A DNA stretch of 64,000 bases. Origin: Cryobacterium roopkundense (lineage in GTDB: Bacteria; Actinomycetota; Actinomycetes; Actinomycetales; Microbacteriaceae). Where the stretch lies: positions 3,038,001 to 3,102,000 of the forward strand of contig NZ_JACHBQ010000001.1 of assembly GCF_014200405.1 (NCBI RefSeq), given 5' to 3'. The translations under genes were made by a program, and so were the position numbers. Every line of letters starts with the position of its first letter. Positions within the stretch are counted from its first letter, which is position 1. This document shows, piece by piece, positions 51,507 through 59,744 of the stretch. Below the pieces are notes generated by a model that was not told the origin of the DNA, did not search any database, and worked only from the letters and a program-made list of their open reading frames with translations.

Positions 51507-53344
51507 TGGGTGCCTGGCCGGCCGTCGGCGTACGCGGCGCCGTGCCGGTGCGACGACCAGCGCGCCTCCCACTCGCCCTTGTTCAGGCCGTCGGGGGGCA
51601 GCGGGGTGATCTTCGCGTGCGAGATCTTCGGGTGCAGCGGGCGATCGTCGCTCTCGCCGTCGTCCATCAGCTCCTCGTGCAGTTTCTCGCCCTGGCGCAG
51701 CCCGGTGTAGACGATCTCCACGTTCTGCCCCGACAGGTCGATCATGCGCCGGGCCACGTCGAGAATCTTCACCTGCTCCCCCATGTCGAGAATGAGCACC
51801 TCGGCCGGCCGGCCGATGCCGCCGGCCTGCACCACGAGCTGGCAGGCCTCCGGAATGGTCATGAAGAAGCGCGTCACCTCCGGGTCGGTGATGGTGAGCG
51901 GCCCGCCGGCCTCGATCAGGGCGGTGAAAGTGGGCAGCATCGAGCCGCGGCTGCCGATCACGTTGCCGAACCGCACCGAGAGATACGTCTCGCCCGTTGC
52001 CTCGGCGGCCCACGCCGTGAGGCGTTCGGCCAGCCGTTTGGAATGACCGAGCACGCTCGTGGGCCGGGCGGCCTTGTCGGTGGAGATGTTCACGAACGTC
52101 GTCACCCCGACGGCAGCGGATGCCTCCAGCACGTTGAGCGTGCCGATCACGTTGGTCTTCCACGCCTCGTCGGGGTACTGCTCGAGCATCGGCAGGTGTT
52201 TGAGGGCGGCCGCGTGGAACACCACCTGCGGCCGGCGCTCCTCGAAGACCGCGCACAGCGCCTCGGCGTCGCGGATGTCGGCGAGCACCACGTCGTTGGT
52301 GTCGAGCAGGCCGTGCCCGCGAATGGAGATCTGCGAGGTCTGCAGCCCGGTCTCGTCGCGGTCGAGCATGATCAGCTCGCTGGGGGCGAAGCGGTAGATC
52401 TGCCGGCAGAGCTCCGAACCGATGGAGCCGCCCGCGCCCGTGACGAGCACGCGCTTGCCGCGCAGGTACCCGGCCACCGATTCCACGTGGGTGTCGAGCG
52501 GAGGGCGTCCCATCAGGTCTTCGATCGAGATGTCGCGCAGGTCGGTCAGGCCGGACCTGCCTTCGAGCAGGTCTTCCCAGGGCGGCAGCACCAACACCCG
52601 CAGCCCCGCGACGCGGGCGGCGTCGGCGACGGCGCGCATGAGCGTGGCGTCGGGGTGGGCTATCGTCACCACGAGGGTCGTCGCTCCGGTGGTCGCGGCG
52701 ACGGCTGGCAGCGACTGCAGGGTGCCGAGCACGCGCACGCCGTCAAACCAGACGTTGCGTTTGAGGGGATCATCGTCGATCAGTCCCACCGGCCGGTACC
52801 CGGACTGCCGGTCAGTCTTCATGTGGCGCACGATTTCGGCGCCCAGGTACCCGGCGCCGAAGATGAGCGCGGGGCTTGCGTTCTCGTCGGGGGCGAGCGA
52901 ACGCTCAAGCAACAGCCGACGTACGTAGCGCACCCCACCCATCAGCACGAAGGCGATGGGCAGAGCGATGAACACTGTGCTGCGGGGAATCTGCAGGGCG
53001 GTGCCGAACAACGCCACGGGCACGCCCACGACCAGGGTGACCACGAGCACCACGCCGAGCAGGGCACGCACCTCGGCGAAGCTCCCGTAGCGGTGGCGGC
53101 CCTGGTAGAGGAAGAACGACCACCCCACCACGAGTTGCAGCAGGCACGCGACCGCGGCCATCAGCAGCAGCGGCAGCCAGGAGATCGAGGACAGGTCGAA
53201 CTCGTAGCGCAGGGCCTCCGCGGCGAACAGGGCCAGCACCCAGCAGGCGGCATCGAGCGCGAATTGCGTGACGAAGTGCAGCACCGCGGGGGCGGAACGA
53301 CGCCTCGGCACGCGGCTTCCCGTGCCGAACATACCTAGGGCCAT
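51503..53344 (-). CDS. pglF: Membrane UDP-GlcNAc 4,6-dehydratase (PglF/WbpM type)
   Basis: 613 residues from ATG 53344 (GGAGG upstream). Four N-terminal membrane segments (residues ~20-135), a CoA-binding-like Rossmann domain ('ALIFGAGYLGAEIVRHMKTD') and a C-terminal catalytic dehydratase domain: 'VLVTGAGGSIGSELCRQIYR', 'FHAAALKHLPMLEQYPDEA', 'ISTDKAARPTSVLGHSKRLA' (Asp-Lys active site; Tyr of YxxxK replaced) and 'RFGNVIGSRGSMLPTF'. It makes UDP-4-keto-6-deoxy-GlcNAc for PglE. The start overlaps the end of the upstream Asp-box gene by 10 bases. Confidence 0.93.
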   Translation of the reverse strand: MALGMFGTGSRVPRRRSAPAVLHFVTQFALDAACWVLALFAAEALRYEFDLSSISWLPLLLMAAVACLLQLVVGWSFFLYQGRHRYGSFAEVRALLGVVLVVTLVVGVPVALFGTALQIPRSTVFIALPIAFVLMGGVRYVRRLLLERSLAPDENASPALIFGAGYLGAEIVRHMKTDRQSGYRPVGLIDDDPLKRNVWFDGVRVLGTLQSLPAVAATTGATTLVVTIAHPDATLMRAVADAARVAGLRVLVLPPWEDLLEGRSGLTDLRDISIEDLMGRPPLDTHVESVAGYLRGKRVLVTGAGGSIGSELCRQIYRFAPSELIMLDRDETGLQTSQISIRGHGLLDTNDVVLADIRDAEALCAVFEERRPQVVFHAAALKHLPMLEQYPDEAWKTNVIGTLNVLEASAAVGVTTFVNISTDKAARPTSVLGHSKRLAERLTAWAAEATGETYLSVRFGNVIGSRGSMLPTFTALIEAGGPLTITDPEVTRFFMTIPEACQLVVQAGGIGRPAEVLILDMGEQVKILDVARRMIDLSGQNVEIVYTGLRQGEKLHEELMDDGESDDRPLHPKISHAKITPLPPDGLNKGEWEARWSSHRHGAAYADGRPGTQ

Positions 53345-54339
53345 GTTGCGCCTCCGTCGCTGGATGTGGACATGATAGCCCCGGCCCACAACCAGAGAAC
53401 CCCCGGCGAACTGGCAATGGCCACGTCGCCCGGTTCGAAGGCCGCCTCCCGGCAGCCGGCCACTGTCGGCGCCGCGTCGGCCGCGTCGGCCAGCGTGAGC
53501 ACCTGCACTCCCGCGCAGCCTGCCTGTCCGGCCGCGGCGATCACGTAGCCGCCGCCGGCGAGCCCGGCGAGGTTCACCGCGCCGGGCACCGCGACCCCCG
53601 GTGTCCAGCTGGAGCCACCGTCTGTCGTGCGCACGAGCATCGGAGCGGATGCCGCGGCATCCGCTGGCTGTACAGGCGGGCAGAGCACGGCGCCGCTCGC
53701 GTCGCTCTGCGCGGCGAGGGTGATCGGGGCCGGGCAGGGTGCCGCAAAGGCCCCGAGGGGACTGTGCACGGTGGCGGGTTCGGCGGGGTTCACGTACCAG
53801 TTTCCGGTCAGTCGCAGCGGGAAGTCGTCCCAGTCGGCGCCGGCCACATAGGTGGCCATCAGGTGCGGGGTGCAATCCGCGGCGAGAAGAGTGACAAAGG
53901 ATGCCTCGGAATCGCTCAGCGCCGTGATCACGAGCACCGCGGTGGCTCCCGTTTCACCGCCGGCGTCGAAGCCGGTCCAGGTGGCACCGGAGTCGGTGGA
54001 CCGCTCGGGCATGGCCCGGGCGTCGGGGCAGCTGCCCGTGGCCGCGCGCCACGCGGTGGTGGCGTTGAGGGACGACAACACTCGGCGCGGAGTGACAGGG
54101 GGAACCACCGGCGCCGCGCTCGGCACCGCGCTCGGCACCGGGGTGGGAGTGGGGGCGGCGCTGGCCAGGGCGTCGACGGTCTTGCTGGTCACGAGCGGGT
54201 CCGGCGGTGTGATCACCGTGAGCGCGTAGACCACGAGGGCGATGTCGACCAGAACAAAGAGCGCCAAGGCCCCGCCCCACCAACGACGCCACCGGACAGC
54301 CTGACCGGGTTTCCGATGACGTCGTGGCGAATGCGGCAA
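53335..54339 (-). CDS. Membrane-anchored extracellular protein with Asp-box (BNR) motifs
   Basis: 334 residues. Basic cytoplasmic start, one membrane segment (~residues 23-45), then a Pro/Ala/Val-rich linker (~60-85), then an outside domain. Three Asp-box motifs (S/T-x-D-x-G-x-x-W) are visible: 'STDSGATWTGF', 'TTDGGSSWTPG' and, at the very C-terminus, 'SSDGGATWP'. These mark beta-propeller blades as in sialidases and photosystem II assembly factors. Only three are seen, so the propeller is short or diverged. Six or more cysteines suggest disulfides outside the cell. It overlaps pglF and leads the operon; function unknown, possibly glycan binding. Confidence 0.75.
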   Translation of the reverse strand: MPHSPRRHRKPGQAVRWRRWWGGALALFVLVDIALVVYALTVITPPDPLVTSKTVDALASAAPTPTPVPSAVPSAAPVVPPVTPRRVLSSLNATTAWRAATGSCPDARAMPERSTDSGATWTGFDAGGETGATAVLVITALSDSEASFVTLLAADCTPHLMATYVAGADWDDFPLRLTGNWYVNPAEPATVHSPLGAFAAPCPAPITLAAQSDASGAVLCPPVQPADAAASAPMLVRTTDGGSSWTPGVAVPGAVNLAGLAGGGYVIAAAGQAGCAGVQVLTLADAADAAPTVAGCREAAFEPGDVAIASSPGVLWLWAGAIMSTSSDGGATWP

Positions 54340-54437
54340 CTTGGCTTCTTCGTTCGGGCACAGCGCGGCTGACCAAGGGTCGGTCGTGTCACGGCAACCG
54401 GTGCGGGCTAGCTAGGCGCTACAGCGTGATCGTGTGT

Positions 54438-54983
54438 TCAGGTGTCGGCGTGTGTGCCGCGCCGGCGAGCCATCACCAGCACCACGAGCAGTGCGATCCC
54501 GATCATCAGCGCACCCACCGCAGACCACAGCAGCACACTCGGCAGCTGGTAGCCCGTGGCCGGCAGGCCACCCGACTCGGATGCGGCTCCACCGCTGGCG
54601 GAGGACACCACGATGGTCCACGTCACGACGTTGCCGGAAGTGAGCCCGGTTGCGGTGCCGTTGTAGGTGCCCGTTGCGTTACTCGGAAGCCCGACCGTGA
54701 CGCTTGCGGCGCCCACCGGTGTGGCGTTCTTCGTGACGCTGGCGGTTGCTGCCTTCACGACCGCGATGGTCGGAGAACCTGAGCCGCTGATCGCGAACGC
54801 GACGGGTTCGTTCGGCAGGAACGAGTTCGCCGGGATACTCACGGTCACCGTGCCACCGGGTACGGCCGAGCCGGATACCGTAATGGCGCTGTCTGGAACG
54901 TAACCGGCGGCGAGAGCCGCAGCCGGAACCGAGAAGATTGCGAGGATTGCGAGCACGACGGCCGCAAGAACCTTTTTCACCAT
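54438..54983 (-). CDS. Secreted Ig-like domain protein with LPATG sorting signal, module 2
   Basis: 181 residues from ATG 54983 (AAGGAG, 8-base spacer); an upstream start is rejected because it precedes the signal peptide. Signal peptide 'MVKKVLAAVVLAILAIF' with cleavage near ALAA, then one beta-sandwich domain ('VPGGTVTVSIPANSFLPNEP', 'NATGTYNGTATGLTSGNVV'), a short Gly/Ser linker, LPATG, a hydrophobic helix and an RRRG tail. Paralogue of the proteins at 58752 (same Ig-like domain) and 29436 (no Ig domain). It follows a DUF4012 gene by 54 bases. Expected to be fixed to the wall by a sortase. Confidence 0.88.
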   Translation of the reverse strand: MVKKVLAAVVLAILAIFSVPAAALAAGYVPDSAITVSGSAVPGGTVTVSIPANSFLPNEPVAFAISGSGSPTIAVVKAATASVTKNATPVGAASVTVGLPSNATGTYNGTATGLTSGNVVTWTIVVSSASGGAASESGGLPATGYQLPSVLLWSAVGALMIGIALLVVLVMARRRGTHADT

Positions 54984-55038
54984 GATTGTCACTCCTTGTT
55001 TTTTTGGGTGGCCCCCCCTTTGGGCCGAATGAGAAGCA

Positions 55039-56862
55039 CTAACACAATACGGCAGATTCACAGAAGTTTCCTACTATTTTTTTGTTTTCTAGATGTATGG
55101 CTGGGGTAATTTCCGTCACGACAAGCTCGGGGGCCTCATCCACCCCGAGCCAGCCAAAACTCAACGCCGTGCTCTGCCCGGGCGCAAGTTCCACATCGAG
55201 CGAACTCACCGGGTACGTCGCCCCGGCGGGGTAGGCGGAATCCGTGGTCGGGTGGTAGCCCACAACCGCGCCGTCGCGGGCCACCCCCAGGTTCTGCAGA
55301 CCGGGGGCGCCGTAAACGGTCACGAGCGTCTTCACGTTGCCGCGGGGCACGCCGAACGACCCGTCACCCGTGATGCTCTCGGGAAGCGTGGCCGCGGCAT
55401 CCGCCGGAGCCGTATTGGTGAGCGTCACCTCCACGGCGTAGGTGGGCCGGCCGTCTTCCCGGCACACCCGCTTCGCGGCGCCCACCTGAACACGTAGAAA
55501 CGTGTCCATCTTGGCGCCGGTGGCGTCGTTGAGGTACACGCCGAACCGGGTGGTGTGTGCGTCGCTCACCGGCAGGCCGCCGCCGAGGCTAGTGGTGGAG
55601 AGCACAGCCTGCTCCTCGGGGTGCGCGCTCCACAGCAGCACGCGGTGTTCGGCGCCCGCACGCTGCAGCGCCGCGAGCATGCCGCCGGTGGAGAATCGGC
55701 CGGCCGAGACGACCTCGAAAACGGATGCCGCGGCGGCGGCGAAGAACGCGTCCTGCTGCAGGGGCACTGAGTAGCGCTCGTATACCCCGGTCAGCAGCAG
55801 CTGCACTGCGTTGTCGGCGGTGAGCACATCGCCGCTGGGAAGAGTGACGGGCCCGGTGGCCGCGAGCAGGTAGCTCAGCGCCACCGGATCGATCGCGAGC
55901 ACGCCGTCCACCTGCACGCCGAAGCGGCGGTTCCACATCTCCCGGGCGAGCTCGGCGGAGAGGGCGAAGTTGGGGGTGAGGTTCACGTCGCCGACGTAGC
56001 GTCCGGTGCGGTCGCGGTAAAGGGCCAGGGTCTCGGGCGGCAGCGGAAGCACCGGGGAGTCGAAGATCGGCAGCTCGGTGGCGCCGGCCTGCTGCGCGAG
56101 CTCGAGCCGACCGCTTTCGGCGTGCACCACGGCGAGCGCCCCGGAGAGCCCGCCGGTGGAGCGCAGCTCGGCCGGGTTCTGAAACAGCACGAGATAGTTG
56201 CGGGGGCCATCGGCGCCCACCATCGCGGGGAGTAACTGCACGGCACTGTTCACGGCGCTGAGGCTGTCGGCTGCCCGCGCCGCCATGCCCTGCACCTGGC
56301 CGAGCGCGTCCCGCACGGGTGGCAGCAGCCCGGCCCCCTCGATGCCGGCGAGCCGTTGCTCGGTGGCGAGCAGCGCGGAGGTCGCCGCCGCGACCGCCGG
56401 CTGCGCCTGCACGAGTGGCTCGACGTTCACGGCGCCGTCGACCGGGGCGAGGCTCGCGGGGGTCACCGACCCGGCCACCTCCGTGAGCGGCTGGATCGAC
56501 TGCCGGGCAACGTCGTCGACGCCCGCCGCGAGCTGCCGCACCACTGCGAGGTTGCGGCCGAACACCGGTACCGTCTCGGCGAGGCGCCAGACCGGATCGC
56601 TCGTGAGTTGTGCCGCCTCCGCCGCGTGGCCGGCGAGCCGGGTGTAGCTCACGCCGGCAGCAGTTTCATCGCCCGTCACGATCTCGTTCTGCAGTGTGGC
56701 CGCCACGGACTGTGCCTGGGCGAGCTCGCCGCGGGCCAGGAGCCCGCGCACGCCCACCCACAGCGCCGCCGCGAGTAGCACCGGGAGCAGGGTCAGTGCG
56801 CAGACGAGCACGATCCTGCGGGCGCGCGGCCGCGCGGGTGCCTCGTTCGCGGACGCCACCAT
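55039..56862 (-). CDS. DUF4012 membrane-anchored protein, module 2
   Basis: 607 residues from ATG 56862, chosen by alignment with the other two copies; an extra 20-residue upstream frame runs into repeat DNA. One membrane segment after an Arg-rich start (RARRIVLVCALTLLPVLL), then the extracellular family domain: 'NYLVLFQNPAELRSTGGLSG', 'LLAATGPVTLPSGDVLTADN', 'VLLWSAHPEEQAVLSTTSLG', 'GVYLNDATGAKMDTFL' and 'VCREDGRPTYAVEVTLTN'. Ends with two nearby cysteines (NFCESAVLC). Function unknown. The intergenic repeat block lies immediately upstream, so this module may have its own promoter at the start codon. Confidence 0.88.
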   Translation of the reverse strand: MVASANEAPARPRARRIVLVCALTLLPVLLAAALWVGVRGLLARGELAQAQSVAATLQNEIVTGDETAAGVSYTRLAGHAAEAAQLTSDPVWRLAETVPVFGRNLAVVRQLAAGVDDVARQSIQPLTEVAGSVTPASLAPVDGAVNVEPLVQAQPAVAAATSALLATEQRLAGIEGAGLLPPVRDALGQVQGMAARAADSLSAVNSAVQLLPAMVGADGPRNYLVLFQNPAELRSTGGLSGALAVVHAESGRLELAQQAGATELPIFDSPVLPLPPETLALYRDRTGRYVGDVNLTPNFALSAELAREMWNRRFGVQVDGVLAIDPVALSYLLAATGPVTLPSGDVLTADNAVQLLLTGVYERYSVPLQQDAFFAAAAASVFEVVSAGRFSTGGMLAALQRAGAEHRVLLWSAHPEEQAVLSTTSLGGGLPVSDAHTTRFGVYLNDATGAKMDTFLRVQVGAAKRVCREDGRPTYAVEVTLTNTAPADAAATLPESITGDGSFGVPRGNVKTLVTVYGAPGLQNLGVARDGAVVGYHPTTDSAYPAGATYPVSSLDVELAPGQSTALSFGWLGVDEAPELVVTEITPAIHLENKKIVGNFCESAVLC

Positions 56863-57217
56863 GCGCCCATTCAAGCCAGCCGGGCCCCGCCCGTCAAGCC
56901 CATCCCGTTGGTCGAATCGCAACGAAGGAGCGTCCTCCCCTTTCCGCTGGTCGAGGCGAGACGAACGAGCGCGATCCCCCCTCCGCTGGTCGAGGAACGC
57001 CGTCTACGGCGTGTCTCGAGACCGGGTGAGCCGAATCTGAGAGTCGGCTTGCGCGGTCGAGACGCTCGTGCCTCGCTCCTCGACCAACGGGATGGGGAAC
57101 ACGAGCCAAGTCCGAGGATCGGCCCACGGGGTCTCGATACGCGCGCCAGCGCGCACTACTCGACCAGCGGAATGGTCGGCACGCGGGCCCGGGCGGGCCC
57201 GGGGGCGGCGACAGGGG
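56863..57217. repeat. Intergenic block of 'ctcgaccagcgg'-type palindromic repeats
   Basis: At least five related units occur between about 56900 and 57175. CGCTGGTCGAGG appears in both orientations (as CCTCGACCA-CGG and CTCGACCAGCGG), with GGTCTCGATACGCGCGCC near 57132. This is the same family as the units near 1788 and 29264 but with different arm sequences. It lies between two minus-strand genes (ugd upstream, DUF4012 module 2 downstream). A GC-rich run around 57183-57205 could terminate ugd transcription. No coding potential. Confidence 0.8.
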
Positions 57218-58531
57218 TTAGGGGCGGCCGAGGGCTATGTAGTTCCAGCCGGCGGCGCGCCACGCGGCGGCGTCGAGGGTGTTGCGTCCGTCGATGATCG
57301 TGGCGGTGCGCACCAGGGTCTTCGCCCAGGCCGGGTCGATGTCCTTGAACGCGGGCCACTCTGTCACGAGCACCACGGCATCCGCTCCGGTGAGCGTCTC
57401 CTCGATACTCGTCGAATAGCTCAACTGCGGATGCCGCGCGCGGCTGTTTGCGATGGCCTGCGGGTCGGTGGCCATAACGTCGGCACCCAGGCCGCGCAAC
57501 TGCACGGCCACGTCGAGCGCCGGCGAGTCTCGCACGTCGTCGGAGTGCGGCTTGAAGCTGAGGCCGAGCACGGCGACCTTCTTGTTGTAGACCGAGCCGC
57601 CGAGAGTGGAGACGGCGAGGTCGATCACGCGCTTGCGACGGCGCAGGTTGATCGCGTCCACCTCTTTCAAGAACGCGACAGACTCGCCACGGCCGAGTTC
57701 TTCGGCGCGGGCGGTGAAGGCGCGGATGTCCTTGGGCAGGCAGCCGCCACCGAAGCCCACGCCGGCGTTCAGAAAGCGGCGGCCGATGCGGGCGTCGTAG
57801 CCGATGGCATCCGCGAGCTGGGTCACGTCGGCGCCCGAGACCTCGGCGATCTCGGCCATGGCGTTGATGAAGCTGATCTTGGTGGCCAGGAACGCGTTCG
57901 CGGCCACCTTCACGAGCTCGGCGGTGGCGTAGTCGGTGACCACGAGCGGGGTGTTGGCCACGAGCGCTGCGGCGTAGACCCGGCTCAGCAGGCCGATGGC
58001 GTGCTTGCCGGCCTCGCCCTCCGGCACCCCGTACACGAGGCGGTCGGGGCTGATGGTGTCATGCACGGCAAAGCCCTCGCGCAGAAACTCGGGGTTCCAG
58101 GCGAGGGAGGCGCCGCTCCCGGATGCCTCCACCACGGCGGCAAGGCGTGCTGCGGTGCCTACCGGCACGGTGCTCTTGCCCACCACGAGGTCGCCGGGGT
58201 TGAGATACGGGAGCAGGGAGTCGATCGCGCCGTCCACGTAGGTGAGGTCGGCGGCGTAGCTGCCGGGCTTCTGCGGGGTGCCCACGGCGATGAAATGCAC
58301 CTGTGAGCCGGCGGCATCCGCTATGTCGGAGCTGAACCGCAGCCGGCCTGAGGCCATCGCTGAGGTGAGCACCTCGGGCAGGCCGGGCTCGAAGAACGGC
58401 GGACGACCTTCGGCGAGGTGGGCGATCTTGGCGGCGTCCACGTCGATGCCGATCACCTCGTGGCCGAGTTCCGCCATGGCAGATGCGTGCACCGCACCCA
58501 GGTAGCCGCAGCCGATAACCGATATCTTCAT
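57218..58531 (-). CDS. ugd: UDP-glucose 6-dehydrogenase
   Basis: 437 residues from ATG 58531 (an ATG 15 bases upstream is possible). NAD fold at the very start 'MKISVIGCGYLGAVHASAMA', 'VGKSTVPVGTAARLA', 'NPEFLREGFAVHDTISPDRL', catalytic Cys in 'FGGGCLPKDIRAF' and C-terminal 'VAVLGLSFKPHSDDVRDSPA'. It oxidises UDP-glucose to UDP-glucuronate, a precursor for acidic polysaccharide or for pentose sugars. It lies between DUF4012 modules 2 and 3, separated from the upstream LPXTG gene by a strong hairpin. Confidence 0.93.
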   Translation of the reverse strand: MKISVIGCGYLGAVHASAMAELGHEVIGIDVDAAKIAHLAEGRPPFFEPGLPEVLTSAMASGRLRFSSDIADAAGSQVHFIAVGTPQKPGSYAADLTYVDGAIDSLLPYLNPGDLVVGKSTVPVGTAARLAAVVEASGSGASLAWNPEFLREGFAVHDTISPDRLVYGVPEGEAGKHAIGLLSRVYAAALVANTPLVVTDYATAELVKVAANAFLATKISFINAMAEIAEVSGADVTQLADAIGYDARIGRRFLNAGVGFGGGCLPKDIRAFTARAEELGRGESVAFLKEVDAINLRRRKRVIDLAVSTLGGSVYNKKVAVLGLSFKPHSDDVRDSPALDVAVQLRGLGADVMATDPQAIANSRARHPQLSYSTSIEETLTGADAVVLVTEWPAFKDIDPAWAKTLVRTATIIDGRNTLDAAAWRAAGWNYIALGRP

Positions 58532-58657
58532 GCTTTCAATCCCCATACGTTGAGCCTATCGGCGCGGAGTGCGCCACTTTCGCCGTGGTGCGTGCGGGGC
58601 CCGGTCAGCGGATGCCGCGGGCCGGGCCGGGATGACGGCCCGGGTGCCCGCACGCAC

Positions 58658-58694
58658 AAAACAGGGCCCCGGGCTGGTGCCCTGGGCCCTGTTT
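58658..58694 (-). terminator. Rho-independent-like hairpin after LPXTG module 3
   Basis: AAACAGGGCCCCGGGC and GCCCTGGGCCCTGTTT form a near-perfect 16-bp stem with a short loop. On the minus strand it is followed by a short T-run (TTTT). It lies 58 bases after the stop of the module 3 LPXTG gene, so that gene's transcript probably ends here. Confidence 0.8.
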
Positions 58695-58751
58695 CACGCT
58701 AGTGATCTCTCAGCGACCTCGACAGTGTCGGAAGAAGCCACCCGAAGAGTG

Positions 58752-59282
58752 CTACGCAGTTGCGCGCTGGCGGCGAACGATTGTGAGAACGACGACCAGC
58801 GAGATGCCGAGCAGCAGTGCGCCGGCTGCGCTCCAGATGAGAAGCACGGGTGCTTCGTATCCGGTGCTGGCCAGGCCGGTGTTGCTCACGCTGTCAGCAG
58901 CGATGGTGGTGATGGTTGCGGTACCCACGACACCGGAGGTGAGGCCGGTTGCGGTCACGTTGTACGAACCCGAAGCGTTCTTCGGAAGCGTGACCTGCAC
59001 GTTGGTTCCACCCTCGGTCGAAGCGACCTTGGTGGAGGAGACGTTCGCGGCCTGAACGCTGCCGAGAGTTGCGGTTCCGGCGCCGTTGACGCCGAAGGAG
59101 ACGGTCTCACCGGGGGTGAAGGATCCGATGTTGAAGATGATGTTGACAGTGCCACCAGCGGTGGCGTTTCCGACGATCGTGATGTTGATGACCGGAACGT
59201 AGCCGGCAGCGCTAGCTGCAGACGGCACTGCGAAAATAGCCAGGATCGCAAGAACGATCGCGGCGAAGGCCTTTTTTGCCAT
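58752..59282 (-). CDS. Secreted Ig-like domain protein with LASTG sorting signal, module 3
   Basis: 176 residues from ATG 59282 (AAGGGG upstream). Signal peptide 'MAKKAFAAIVLAILAIF' cleaved near ASAA; Ig-like domain closely similar to the module 2 protein ('TAGGTVNIIFNIGSFTPGET', 'NASGSYNVTATGLTSGVVG'); then LASTG, a hydrophobic helix and an RRQR tail. LAxTG is the motif preferred by class E sortases of high-GC Gram-positives, whereas modules 1 and 2 carry LPxTG. It lies 462 bases downstream of its DUF4012 partner, so it has its own promoter. A palindrome TCACTTCGAGTGA lies just upstream at about 59328-59340. Confidence 0.88.
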   Translation of the reverse strand: MAKKAFAAIVLAILAIFAVPSAASAAGYVPVINITIVGNATAGGTVNIIFNIGSFTPGETVSFGVNGAGTATLGSVQAANVSSTKVASTEGGTNVQVTLPKNASGSYNVTATGLTSGVVGTATITTIAADSVSNTGLASTGYEAPVLLIWSAAGALLLGISLVVVLTIVRRQRATA

Positions 59283-59744
59283 AGTGGTCCCCTTGGGATT
59301 GGATTGATGGTTTCGCCGACACTGGCTCACTTCGAGTGAAGCTGATCGTCAGCATAGGGACGTTCCCAGCGGTTATCCAGTCGCTTTGTGCATGCTGGGG
59401 CCACCCGAAATGCCGGATATTTCGCGTGGTTCCGGCGCACGGATAGCCACGTTTCGACCCCCCGTTTTGCGCGCCGTCTCCCGCCGTTCCGGGCGATTGA
59501 GCGAGCGGATGCCGTGGGGCTGGGCACGCAGTCGCGGGCTATGACCGGGACTGAGCTTGTCTCAAGTGTTGTTCGGCTCGCCTGGGGCGCCTGGCCAGCC
59601 GTGACCCCCATCACCGACCCCCGCGCTGCCGAGCGCGGCGTCATTTCAGAATGCGCGCCAGGCGCCCGGGCCGCTGCAACCACGCGTCTGCGCCCCGGAT
59701 TGGGGGGCGGAATTCCGCGCTCCCCGAACCGATCTGAGCGGGGT
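59283..59744. other. Long intergenic region between DUF4012 module 3 and its LPXTG gene
   Basis: No convincing gene. It contains the TCACTTCGAGTGA palindrome near 59328-59340 (possible operator for the LPXTG gene) and a perfect 7-bp stem hairpin CCGCGCT-GCCG-AGCGCGG at 59623-59640 that may end the DUF4012 transcript. In modules 1 and 2 this gap is only 78 and 55 bases. Confidence 0.5.

Noticed and set aside
53345..53875. N-terminal extension of PglF
   Set aside because: Overlaps the Asp-box protein gene in another frame and is Arg-rich; the ATG at 53344 has a GGAGG ribosome site and starts just before the membrane segments.
59520..59690. Possible gene in the long gap between DUF4012 module 3 and LPXTG module 3
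   Set aside because: Only a Thr/Arg/Ala-rich minus-strand frame without ribosome site or domain is present; the region looks non-coding.
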